Of a DNA stretch of 64,000 nucleotides, positions 25,662 through 35,384 are shown in pieces (within the stretch, counting starts at the first letter, position 1; each line of letters begins with the position of its first letter). Position numbers and translations under genes: made by a program. The notes beneath the pieces are model-generated. The model searched no databases. It saw only the letters and a list, made by a program, of their open reading frames with translations, and was not told where the DNA came from. The stretch covers positions 18,811,676 through 18,875,675 of the forward strand of contig CM049311.1 of the NCBI GenBank assembly GCA_026874595.1, written 5' to 3'. Origin of the DNA: Sipunculus nudus. Taxonomy: Eukaryota; Annelida; Sipuncula; Golfingiida; Sipunculidae.

Positions 25662-26500
25662 GATAATTGGCATTTTATAATTAGTTTCAAATAAGACCTT
25701 ATCTTTGCCACAAGATATGTAAAATTGAAAAAGTAAAAACGTTATGCTCCTAGAAGTAAATATGACAGGAACAAAATTATATTATTGATTTAATTGATAA
25801 TGGAGATGAGGACATTTTACCCACATTTTTTATTACAATTGTAATTTTAGCATAAACTTTGCAATGAAATATCTCCAGCTAATTTTTCAAGATAACTGAT
25901 TTTTTTTTAAACATATCCTGATAGGACGATATTCATTTTAAGAATATGTATAAAATTTGCATTGGAAAGGAAAATTATGGCTCATTTTAATGGATCCGTC
26001 GTGATACACTGAAAAATATATGTAAACGTGCGTGTCCTTAAGGTCGTCATATTTAGACGTGTGACTAGTCCACAATTTTAGGCTTTACAAGACGGCTAAT
26101 TCCTGGACCGAATTCATAAACATTTAATCGAAACAGATGATTTCATGGATTTAAATGCAAAACCCTATACTACATAACCTCTTTTTCAATCCGCAGACAT
26201 CCTCACCCAGCAAATTCTTTGAATCAGCCCCCCCCCCCCCCCTCAAAATCTTTGCAATGTGGTTTATGCTCTAACCACAATGCCCCCCACTCCTGCGCTT
26301 TTCACAAAAAATATATAACTATTGTCAAATTAAAAACAAAAATTGTGATTTTATATTTGTTATTTAGAAATAAAACCAGGTCTTGCGATTCATGTATAGA
26401 TTATAATCGTTTACTGCATGGTTCAATCTGTATGTTATTCGGTTTTTTGTTATATATTTGACCAAATAAGCTACACAAACTTCAATTTTTATTTATTTTA
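25662..26500. other. AT-rich with a poly-C tract
   Basis: A run of 15 C at 26228-26242 is the only notable feature. Confidence 0.5.
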
Positions 26501-26514
26501 ATCATATTTCACTA

Positions 26515-26645
26515 AATGGACCGGACCGCTTGGACTGGTCCACCTACTGGACAGGACCGCCTACGTTTAGATTGGACCAAGACCAGACGGCTTATGTGTT
26601 GGACCGGACTTCCAGAGGGTGGTTCGGTCCTGTCCGATACTCTAG
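26515..26645. repeat. GGACCGG/GGTCC short-word repeat
   Basis: The words GGACCGGACCG, GGACTGGTCC, GGACAGGACCG, TTGGACCGGACT and GGTCCTGTCCG recur over about 125 bp. It is a degenerate minisatellite with many self-complementary words. Confidence 0.65.
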
Positions 26646-26820
26646 TCATATGATATACTCATGCAAGATACCGTCACTATTAGCTTGTCTTGGATATCTA
26701 TAATTTTAAAGTCCAAGTTTCATTCACTTTTCTTAGTTAACAAAGCGTAATGTTCCCTTTCAGTAATTTATCAAAGAGCTTAAAACACCGTTTCAAGCTG
26801 AACGAAATCAAATTTATGCC

Positions 26821-27430
26821 TTATTTTATCCGTGAAACATCGTGGTAATCACGCTGCTGAGTGCAAAGGTACACTCGGTGATAAGTCCTCAGTGACGTCA
26901 CGTGTGGCACGGCTGGGAAAACATCACGCGGGTCAACATGCCGCGTCTTTCCGGTCTGCATCCTTGACACCTGACTGCCGCATATTTTCCCTCGACAAAC
27001 ATTGTACATCATAAACAGCATCAGAATAACGAAATGAGGTGTTCTTGGTGGATGCAATAATACCAACAAGTATAGTGTCAGCCTCCATAAGTGGCCTAAA
27101 AACGTACGTTTAGGGAAAAAGTGGGACCTGTCAGAGAGACGAGCCGATTGGAGGTCGGGAACTCTGGCATAACTTTCCAAAAACGTCATTTGTGGAGCCC
27201 AATTCCGGATCCCTGACGATTTTAAAAATTATCAGCAATGACAAGCTGGATATATAAAAAAACAACTACATCTGATACAAGGGGCAATACGAGTTTAAAT
27301 CCACCAGTACCCGCTGCAAGGCCGACTGAGAGTGGATCCAGCCTTGCTTCAACTTTTATCAAGGGCCGGGGCAACGTGACGCTGCCATGCGCCCGAGGTA
27401 CTCGATGGGAAAAGGCCTGAAGCATGTTAG
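26821..27430. other. CpG-rich patch with long frames on both strands
   Basis: This is the least AT-rich 600 bp of its neighbourhood and is rich in CpG. Minus strand 26821-27189 is open for 122 codons, and 27222-27425 (-) and 27238-27420 (+) for 60-67 codons. I recognise no domain. TGACGTCA at 26893-26900 overlaps CACGTG at 26899-26904, a CRE/E-box composite. A regulatory island or decayed element is as likely as an orphan gene. Confidence 0.3.
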
Positions 27431-27880
27431 ATCACAAGAAAAGGGCTCCATAACTGTGAATAAATTGATTGCAAAAAGGGAAAGTAATTTATTTATTTTG
27501 ATTTTAAGAAATTGTCACGTGATTTGAATATACCTAATTATCGCCCATATAAACACAGTTGTTGTGATTAATCTAACCCGAGGCCTAGTGCAAAGTTGTT
27601 GCATTTTTTTATGCTGGGAATGCGCCTTTTTGTTCCAGAGAAACCTGTGAGCACCAATCACTCCTGCCAAATTGCCTGGCAGTCAGCCAGCAAATTTTAG
27701 GGGTGCGTCAAGAGGTGTGTCCATAACCCCCCAAATTGTTTGTTTACAGATACAGTGGCAATCCTTTTGAAATACTCATTCAATGCTTACAGTAATGGCA
27801 TTTTGCCTTACTTGATCTAATAATTCAATATAATTACACATGCACAATTTAATTTTTTTAAAGCATAAAAACTATGAATA
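27431..27880. other. Nothing recognised
   Basis: AT-rich, no supported feature. Confidence 0.4.
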
Positions 27881-27910
27881 TTGTGTGACCAGATCCTAAG
27901 ACAAGTTATG

Positions 27911-27911
<1 letters not shown>

Positions 27912-27974
<63 letters not shown>
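27912..27974. repeat. (TA)n microsatellite
   Basis: A TA run interrupted by ACATACA at about 27945-27952. Confidence 0.9.
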
Positions 27975-28186
27975 CAGAAGATAGCAGCAGCATCTTTAGT
28001 GATGAAGAAGAAGAAGATGATGATGATGATGATGATGATGAAAGACCTCCAGTTTATGGAGATGATGAATATTTCCCTTCTTCTGATAAAAATCACGATA
28101 CTGATTCATCCTTCGATGAACTTATTGTTAAATATTTAATCTTTATAGAATCGATATTTATTGTAGATTTTTTTATCAGTATATAA
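27975..28186 (+). CDS. Candidate acidic exon, unrecognised
   Basis: After ATATATACAG at 27975 the frame reads E-D-S-S-S-I-F-S-D, then a run of four Glu and eight Asp, then E-R-P-P-V-Y-G-D-D-E-Y-F and P-S-S-D-K-N-H-D-T-D-S-S-F-D-E, before becoming AT-rich and stopping at 28184-28186. Such acidic Ser/Asp leaders occur in nuclear proteins and at the N-terminus of some transposases. The (GAT)n run could also be a microsatellite that happens to be open. The text after the run does not look repetitive, which is the argument for coding. No downstream exon is identified. Confidence 0.3.
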
Positions 28187-28226
28187 ATTTGCAGTAAAGA
28201 AAATGAGATATGTTTATTCAATCTGT

Positions 28227-28610
28227 TTATGCTGATTGAATTTTATTCAGGCACCACTTTTCAAGCATAATTGTCTTGTGTTTCCGTCCATCAGTCCTCG
28301 GTCCATCCATTATTCGATCCTTTAAATCTAAATCCAATACGGCTGTAATATGTTGTAATAATTGTGGTGTAAGATATTGTGCACTGAAATAATGAGGTTC
28401 ATTGCTACATCTTATCAACTAAGATATCATCAATGTGCTCAAGGATGTACAACCATCAGTTCCATCTAGGGCGTCTGAACCCCTTATAATGTTTATATGT
28501 CCCATCAGTTGACATAAATGCCTGCTTAATCCTTTCCACAGCATGTGCTGGTAGTGGTATCCTGATGTGTCTCCCAATTTAAGGAATCCCAGTTCCAGTG
28601 ACATCATGAC
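28227..28610 (-). pseudogene. Possible decayed coding remnant
   Basis: On the minus strand two open stretches abut (28419-28607 and 28227-28418). A third frame contains ERIKQAFMSTDGTYKHYKGF, which looks protein-like but is broken by stops. Shifts between frames suggest an old coding fragment, perhaps from a transposon. I cannot name a family. Confidence 0.2.
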
Positions 28611-29190
28611 TCCACTCTAAGGATGGCCATATATAGGTTTACCTGGTCACATATAACCTGGTGTAAACAAATGAGCTATTAAACTCCATGAACCATTCAC
28701 CCAAGAGTTGAATTTACACAAACGTGTAATCACCCGAGATTTTCACTATACGGATTTTATGTTAAATCGCAGTAACATATGTTGTGCCATTATTAAGATA
28801 CATTCCATACACACAGTGGCTTCAAGCGTTGGCGGCGGGGGGATGACTTGCAGGGTAAGTAGATGAATCGCAAGGTTGGGGGGGGGGGGGGGTAACAGGC
28901 ATGGGACGTTAATCAAGTTAGGAAAAAGAGACATATATATATATATACCTTTGATTATCTGTATTTTAATTCTAAACCATTTTAAATATGAAATTTTTCA
29001 TAGTAAAATAATAAATGGAACCAAAGTGTACAATTCAATTTATTAATATATTTCATTTGAAATTTATAATATATTCTATGAATAGTGGGGGGAGGGTGAT
29101 TACACTGACCATCCCCTCCCCCTTTCCATAAAGTGTTGAGGGATATATACAACCCCCCCCCCCCCCCATATTGACCCCTCTAGACACAAA
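28611..29190. other. Spacer with poly-G and poly-C tracts
   Basis: A run of 15 G at 28878-28892 and of 15 C at 29153-29167. Otherwise AT-rich with nothing recognised. Confidence 0.6.
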
Positions 29191-29370
29191 GAGAATTGAG
29201 TGAAAACAATAACCCTTGCAAGGCTATTGAAATGCATAAAATGCACACACAGAATATCGAGTGAAAACAATAACCCTTGCAAGGTTATTGAAATGCATCA
29301 AAATGCACACACAGAGAAATGAGTGACAACAATAACCCTTGCAAAGTTATTGAAATGCATAAAAGAGCAG
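29191..29370 (+). repeat. 61-bp minisatellite, three units, palindromic core
   Basis: Units begin near 29198, 29259 and 29320 (GAGTGAAAACAA). Each contains AATAACCCTTGCAAGGTTATT or a close variant, a near-perfect palindrome able to form a stem, then GAAATGCATMAAATGCACACA. Confidence 0.85.
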
Positions 29371-29711
29371 TCAATATTACTAGTACATATCTAGTATTTG
29401 CAATATTATTTTTTAAAATAATTAATAATTATATATATGTGCATGTAATATGGGCAAAATAATAATGAAAATTTAAATTTGTTTATAGAGATTTATAAAT
29501 TGTATAATGTTATCATTATGACTATTGTGAAAATAATTTTACAATTATAAATGACATCTAGGCTGTGAATTTACAAATCACTTGTCAAATGACGTTGTCA
29601 ATGGCTAGACTACATTGTCAACTGACAGCTTTAATACCAGGTATATAAGTAAATTTTTCAAAATAAAGATTTCAGACAAGAAAAACACTGTAAGATTGCT
29701 TTTTGCTTCAG

Positions 29712-29940
29712 GATCAATACAGGTCTTAAATCCACAAGATATGACCGCTCACTGATAAGAAATGGCATTTTAATAGATCACAGAAATGAGCTACCCGGAA
29801 CCATCTCTCCAGGAATGACTGTCATAAACAATTCATTGCTTCATGCCTGGGTTGAGCGATATTTACTTCAGTGTAATAAATCAGCCTGTCCCAATTACAG
29901 AAACTTGAGATGTATTCAATGTTACAGTAAAATAAAATAA
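29712..29940 (+). CDS. Candidate terminal exon, unrecognised
   Basis: A pyrimidine-rich TTTTTGCTTCAG precedes 29712. The frame then reads I-N-T-G-L-K-S-T-R-Y-D-R and later GMTVINNSLLHAWVERYLLQ, C-N-K-S-A-C-P and C-I-Q-C, ending at TAA 29938-29940. AATAAAATAA at the end could serve as a poly(A) signal. The frame is about 75 codons and lacks an ATG at its start. The composition looks protein-like, but a frame of this length can arise by chance. A minus-strand candidate abuts it, and at most one is likely real. Confidence 0.25.
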
Positions 29941-29944
29941 TTAC

Positions 29945-30068
29945 CAGTCATTTGTGCCTGTCCGACTAGACGCCTGAGACGGTTCATCAGATTCTGTGTT
30001 GACACACTGTCTGATTCGGTAAACTCTCCTTCGATCTCGCCTTGTAGAGCCAACCCAATCGGGAATTT
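29945..30068 (-). CDS. Candidate exon fragment, unrecognised
   Basis: Read on the minus strand from 30068, the frame is K-F-P-I-G-L-A-L-Q-G-E-I-E-G-E-F, then TESDSVSTQNLMNRLRRLVG and Q-A-Q-M-T, with a donor-like G followed by GTAATT at the 29945/29944 border. The helix-like leucine/arginine pattern is suggestive. The upstream side runs into the 179-bp minisatellite, where a TGA closes the frame and no acceptor is present. If it was an exon, the minisatellite has cut it off. Confidence 0.25.
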
Positions 30069-30095
30069 GATATCACAGTGAAATCACCATGACAG

Positions 30096-30735
30096 CACAG
30101 ATTAGCTCACATGACCTCATGGTGTGACCTCACTGTGTCATGAAATCTGTAACCTCACACTGGTGACACCGTGATGTCACATGCTTATGTCACATGGTGA
30201 TCATACTGTGATTTCACCTTGATCTCTCTCTCCTGATGTCACACCGATATCACAGGCTGATGTCACAATGACATCACAGATTAGCTCACATGACCTCATG
30301 GTGTGACCTCACTGTGACATGAATTCTGTAACCTCACACTGGTGACACCGTGATGTCACATGCTGATGTCACATGGTGATCATACTGTGATTTCACCTTG
30401 ACCTCTTTCTCTTGATGTCACAGAGATATCACAGGCTGATGTCACAATGACATCATATATAAGCTCACAGAGCTCAACGGTGTGACCTCACTGTGACATA
30501 AATCTGTAACCTCACACTGGTGACAAAGTGATGTCACATGGTGATCATACTGTGATTTCACCTTGATCTCTTTCTCTTGATGTCACAGAGATATCACATG
30601 GTGATGTCACAATGACATCCAATATTATCTCACACAGACCTCATGGTGCGACCTCACTGTGACATAAAATCTCACACAGATGACACAGTGATGTTACATG
30701 CTGAGGACAAATGGTGATCATATTGTGATATCACC

Positions 30736-30772
<37 letters not shown>

Positions 30773-30840
30773 ATGCCACAGAGATGTCACATTCTGAGGT
30801 CACATGGTGATCATTCTGTGATATCACCATGATCTCTCTC
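30096..30840 (+). repeat. 179-bp minisatellite, about four units
   Basis: Units begin at 30096, 30275 and 30454 (179 bp apart), with a shortened one at about 30620 and a partial one after it. Units are dense in TGTGA/TCACA, TGATGTCACA and GTGATCATACTGTGA words. A (CT)n run at 30738-30770 has expanded inside the last unit from a TCTCTCTC already present in each. Confidence 0.9.
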
Positions 30841-30869
30841 TCTATCTCTCAATATACACAACATAAAAA

Positions 30870-31250
30870 TCAGAAAAGACAAATTAAATAATAAATTTTT
30901 ATTCCTAATGTTTCACAGTATCTCAGGTTGTACTGAATGTGACACACGATGTATCGTATATATGAATTCTACTCCGTTCACTTATTTCTGCCCGCCCTAG
31001 TCCCGAATAAGCATTGGCAAAAAAAAACCTCTTTTTGTGTGGACACTTCTGATAGGAAAGATGTCAGAAACATCCTGCTTGGTTCTTACGGGCGTTATCG
31101 ATCTTCTTTGTTAAATTTCTTCACACAAGCTAAAACAAAAAAAAGCCATCATTTAGTATTTTGAAAATTATTCACACATGAATAAATTTATACAGTAGAA
31201 TGTCTCGAATTCTAATGGACCCCCGTCCCCAAATGTTAACGAAAATATCT
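30870..31250. other. Nothing recognised
   Basis: The 71-codon plus-strand frame at 30949-31164 has no signal or domain. Confidence 0.4.
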
Positions 31251-33060
31251 CAACAGTTAGGGGGTTAAATGCAAGTATCCTAGATTTCTGCAGATTTGAC
31301 CTTGAAGATCAAGGTCACAAGTCACCAGTTTTCCAACTGCTGACACCTGAAGGAAAACTCTTGTGTGTCAAATTTGAAGAAAAATCTTCAGTAACTCATA
31401 TATGACAGGAGTCACGATTATCATAGATTTCCACAAATTTAATTTCATTCAAGCACTGGGTGGAATAAAGTGTTGTCACACACTTGAGGTTGAAAATGCA
31501 ATACTTTTTAAAAGACAAGTGACCCATGGGCCATCACGCTCAGCTGACAAGCATGAGATAACGGCCTAATTTTTACAACTGTTGTCTTATATAGAATAGA
31601 TAATTGCAAATGTTGTTAAAATTTTGGTCAGGGGTAGGAAGATATGTACGCATTAAGCACATTAATTGATGATTCAGGGCAAAATAGTTATAAAAGGCAT
31701 GCCTGAGCATTTGCTACTGGTTCAAACAGTGAAGGTGATGTTTACAGAACACAGCTTGCAGAATATAGATCACCATGATCTTATCTAAGGATTGCAAGGT
31801 CCAGCGGTTACGATTTGTGCCCTGCTAACGGCCGGTCGGACGGAAAGACAAAGGACAATGACCCATCGCAATAGTTCAGCATGGCTGAAAGTCAGCTGAG
31901 CTAAAAAATCATTCATATTAACAAGAAATCCGACAGATGACTGATGAGGGGACTATAAAACAAGGGACCCATGGGTCACGGTGCTCATCTGAAGTTGATC
32001 TTGAAGGTAAAAATCTATAAAATTGACAAATGGAGATGTCTTGGAGAATAAGGTAACAAAGGCCATGGTAGGTTGACATGCTAGGTTTGTATTAATGAGT
32101 AAGGAATATATTTTTCTTCAATGTTATAATTGAATGTATACACTTGTAATAATCACTAAATGTCCCCTGTGCACAGGTGCAAGGACTTGGTTGTGGATGA
32201 GGAGTGTTGGGAGTTACATCCTTGCGTATACATACAGGACATGAAGTTTAATTGAAAAAGTGTTTACAAGAAAAGATTCACAATTGGTGAATATTGAAAT
32301 ATGAACAGACTGACAGGTAGACAAACAAAGCTGATCACTTTGTCTTCCATATTGCTTGGCAGGAAAATAATGAACAAATGCAGTAGATCATTTTAATTAT
32401 ATCAAATTGTTTTTCAAGTTTATATTTATCTTACATTTGCAATATTACGTGTCAATATAAAAGTTACTTCCACATTTGGGACAAATCTCAAGCTTAAATC
32501 CATACACATACAGCATAATAAAGCTATTTCAGCAGTGCTTATACGAAAAGAGTTCATACTAAATATATATATTTAATAAAAAACAGAGAGATGATTGACA
32601 GACAGAGCTGTTCACTTTATGTCCCTTTCTCCTGAGGCAAGAACATATTTTTAATCAGATCTTAATTTTTTTCTCTTCCACTATTTTTAATTGAATAAAA
32701 TATACTTTTGCTATAAAACTAATGTCCCTAGTGCACAGGTACAAGGACTCAATGGCAGAGGAGGGGGAATTATGGGAATAACAACCCCTTCATTTACATA
32801 CAGGACAAATGAAGCTGATCCCTCATTTCCCATTCTGCTGATGCAGAGCAGTTCACTTTATGTCCCCTTCTCCTGAGGCAAATAATATATGTTCTAATCA
32901 TATCTTAATTTGTTTAATACTAATTTTCATTTAATAAAAGTTGTACATTGCAATTACTCAATGTCCGGAGTGGGGGAGGGGGGGGGGGGGGGTCTTAGGG
33001 GGAGGAAAGGTTGAAATTGCAACAACTCTGCATATACATACAGGACAAACGAATCATTTT
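31250..33060. repeat. Dispersed repeat, further copies (ACCCATGGGTCAC / poly-G family)
   Basis: It shares landmarks with 11000-12000. GTGACCCATGGGCCATCACG is at 31521, GACCCATGGGTC (a perfect palindrome) at 31966, and a GGACGGAAAGACAAAGGACA run at 31838 precedes CAGCTGAGCTAAA. Three sub-units carry TGTCCC, GTGCACAGG, AAGGACT, ATACATACAGGACA (32160, 32725 and 32960), the last with 15 G at 32978-32992. TTCACTTTATGTCCC...CTCCTGAGGCAA occurs twice (32612 and 32852). Confidence 0.65.
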
Positions 33061-33221
33061 CTCGGTAAACAGTCTTATTCATCCCAACTCCTACCTGTTT
33101 GCATTTGTCACATCTGTTAAAAGCGTTGTAGGGTTTGCAGCATTTAATGAATGAACGTGCAGGCAATCACAAGTTATAGCCGAAACTCTAATTTTATATA
33201 ATTTTCATGAAACTCAGGGGC

Positions 33222-33290
33222 GTAGCCGGGCGGGGGGGGGGGGGGAGGGTCGCAGGGGGCCATGCCCCCCCCCCCCCTTCCGCCGGTCGC
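33222..33290. repeat. Poly-G / poly-C inverted repeat
   Basis: 14 G at 33232-33245 and 13 C at 33265-33277 are separated by 19 bp that include GGGGG and can pair into a long GC stem. The preceding GGGGCGTAGCCGGG resembles the end of a common invertebrate repeat. A similar CCCCCCTAGATCCGCCAC end lies at 36911 next to poly-G 36874-36886. Confidence 0.6.
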
Positions 33291-33373
33291 ATCCAGTACT
33301 CGACGACCTTTCGGAATTTTACTTAGTCTAATATATATATATATATTTCATATATTTATATACACACAAACAC

Positions 33374-33374
33374 A

Positions 33375-33419
<45 letters not shown>
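33374..33419. repeat. (TA)n microsatellite
   Basis: A TA run of about 46 bp. Confidence 0.95.
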
Positions 33420-33422
<3 letters not shown>

Positions 33423-33479
33423 CAAGAACAGGCTTTTCTTTGGACATAAACATGAAAGATAAATACTGATAACTTGGTG

Positions 33480-34713
33480 TTAGAATAACCAGCCCGTATA
33501 GTCTCAAGTGCAATCTTTTCAATATATTTACATAATAATATGCAAAATAATGTTACAGGTTTTGTTGGCATGGCCATTCCCAATTTAAAAGTGTAAACTG
33601 AATATAAAACACAAAGATAAGGTTATTTCGCTGTGGATATAAATCGATGCCCCTTTATATTCAACGTGTCCTTTGACATGTTCTTACTAAGTCATATACG
33701 TACTTATAGAAGACTCAATGGATCCCTGATATATGTAGGCTTTGATTTAGTAATTGTAAGTACTTTTCATTTAAATTTTAGAATGATGTATCCACCTCCG
33801 TTATTCAAGCAATGGTTTACCTACAGAATTTCAGTTTTAGAATGTTCAAGACGTAACAGGGCGGTTGCCCATGCAAGCGTCCTCTCATTTTATCCATGGG
33901 CTAAGCAGATCCGTTAACAACACCACCTGTGGGTCTTGGGAGGGTGTCATCTATATGCCAAGGTTATATCGCCGATTACACCCCAAATACGTTCTCGTTT
34001 GCAAGTAATGGGAGGGCACAGCTTTCGTATTAAGACTTCAAAGCACTCAACCTTAGTCAGACCGGTCGTTAAAAATCCACCTCTTTTCGACTGGGTTTCG
34101 AATTCACCATCCACGGTGGTTGAGCCCTGTCCTATATCTCCCTGACCTCAGTAGCCATATATTATTTATTTGTTTTTGGATTTTTGTTGTTGCAGTCCTA
34201 TATAAATCACCTTGAGTTAGCAATTCACTGTACTGATATTCATGTTTATGGTTATTTATATTTTCAATGTCGAGGCAGGAGTGACTTAGACGAAATGTGT
34301 AGTCCTTGTAAAACGCATTTGTCACCTCGGCGATCCTTTAAATTTTTACATCCGAGCTTATACATGCCTTCTTTTCTTTTGATTTTGAATTTTACACACA
34401 AAAAAGGGCATGAAACGATGGTCCGATAAAACGCGTAGATGGATGGAGATAACTTACTGTTGTTTAGCATTCACAAAGAAGTCTAGTTAACTTTGAAATA
34501 ACGTTCCCATAATCAACCCTGACGCGTGAGCGAACCCTAACGGGAATATGAGTGGCGAACCATTCGCGGGGGGGGGGGGGGGGTGTTTCAATATAAGCGA
34601 CTCGATACGCGATCTATAGTCTCTACGTCACAATAACATTTGCAGAAAGGACTAACCAAAGTGATTATTCTATAATAAAAGGTATGTTCCAATCGGTATT
34701 TATCTTAAGATAT
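33480..34713. other. Nothing recognised; poly-G at 34568-34583
   Basis: Several short frames (33633-33917 + and others) have no domain or splice support. Confidence 0.4.
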
Positions 34714-35154
34714 AGAACATGCCTCTAACCGGCTTCTGTGGCTCAGGGGTAGACCGCAGGACTCAAAGCCGGGAGATCGTGACTTCGAATCTCAGCCGAG
34801 GCGGTGAGGTTTTTCACGGTCAGCCCCACCCAGGGTGAGCAACCTGCAGGCTTAATGGGAAGGTCGTGCCCAACGCCCATTTTTCACTCACAAACGAGTG
34901 CGCCTTTCGGGGGTCCTCGGTGGTATGATTACCAACTCAGGGCCCGCTGTGGCAGTTGTCACCGGGCCTGGTTAACGGCAGGATATAAAATGGGAGGAAG
35001 CATGTGATACTGCCCTGTCACGTAATCCGAAACCGGAACGGAAATCTGCACTCTTACATATACTTAGTATGGTAGCATTAGGTAGCATTAAAAAATGGAG
35101 GCGGTTACCTCCAACAAAAAAAAAATAAAAAAAAAAAAAAAGAACATGCCTCTA
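34714..35154 (+). mobile_element. tRNA-derived SINE with target-site duplication
   Basis: The body (34728-35140) lies between perfect 14-bp copies of AGAACATGCCTCTA at 34714-34727 and 35141-35154. The head (34731-34804) is tRNA-like. TGGCTCAGGGG (34739-34749) matches the pol III box A consensus exactly, and ACTTCGAATC (34782-34791) is close to box B. A GC-rich unrelated middle follows, then the hairpin GGAGG-CGGTTA-CCTCC (35098-35113) and an A-rich tail. Clean duplications and an intact box A mark a fairly recent insertion. The family name is not assigned. Confidence 0.9.
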
Positions 35155-35338
35155 TTTAAAGTTACTTTCCCTCCACGTCCCGCATTTCCAGTGTCACACG
35201 TTCCTAATCAATTAAACGTCCTTGTTATAGAGAAAGGTAGCATCGTATAAAAATATATATTGCCTTTGAAGTTTTATTTATAAACTCTACCAAGCTCTCC
35301 CCTTCACCATCAATACACATCATCTGTGTTTTCAGCAT

Positions 35339-35340
<2 letters not shown>

Positions 35341-35380
<40 letters not shown>
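35341..35380. repeat. (CT)n microsatellite
   Basis: A pure CT run of about 40 bp. Confidence 0.95.

Positions 35381-35384
<4 letters not shown>

Noticed and set aside
30096-30840. CRISPR array
   Set aside because: Repeats are contiguous 179-bp units without unique spacers, in a eukaryotic setting.
34731-34804. A functional tRNA gene
   Set aside because: The tRNA-like head continues into an unrelated body with A-tail and flanking duplications, so it is the head of a SINE.
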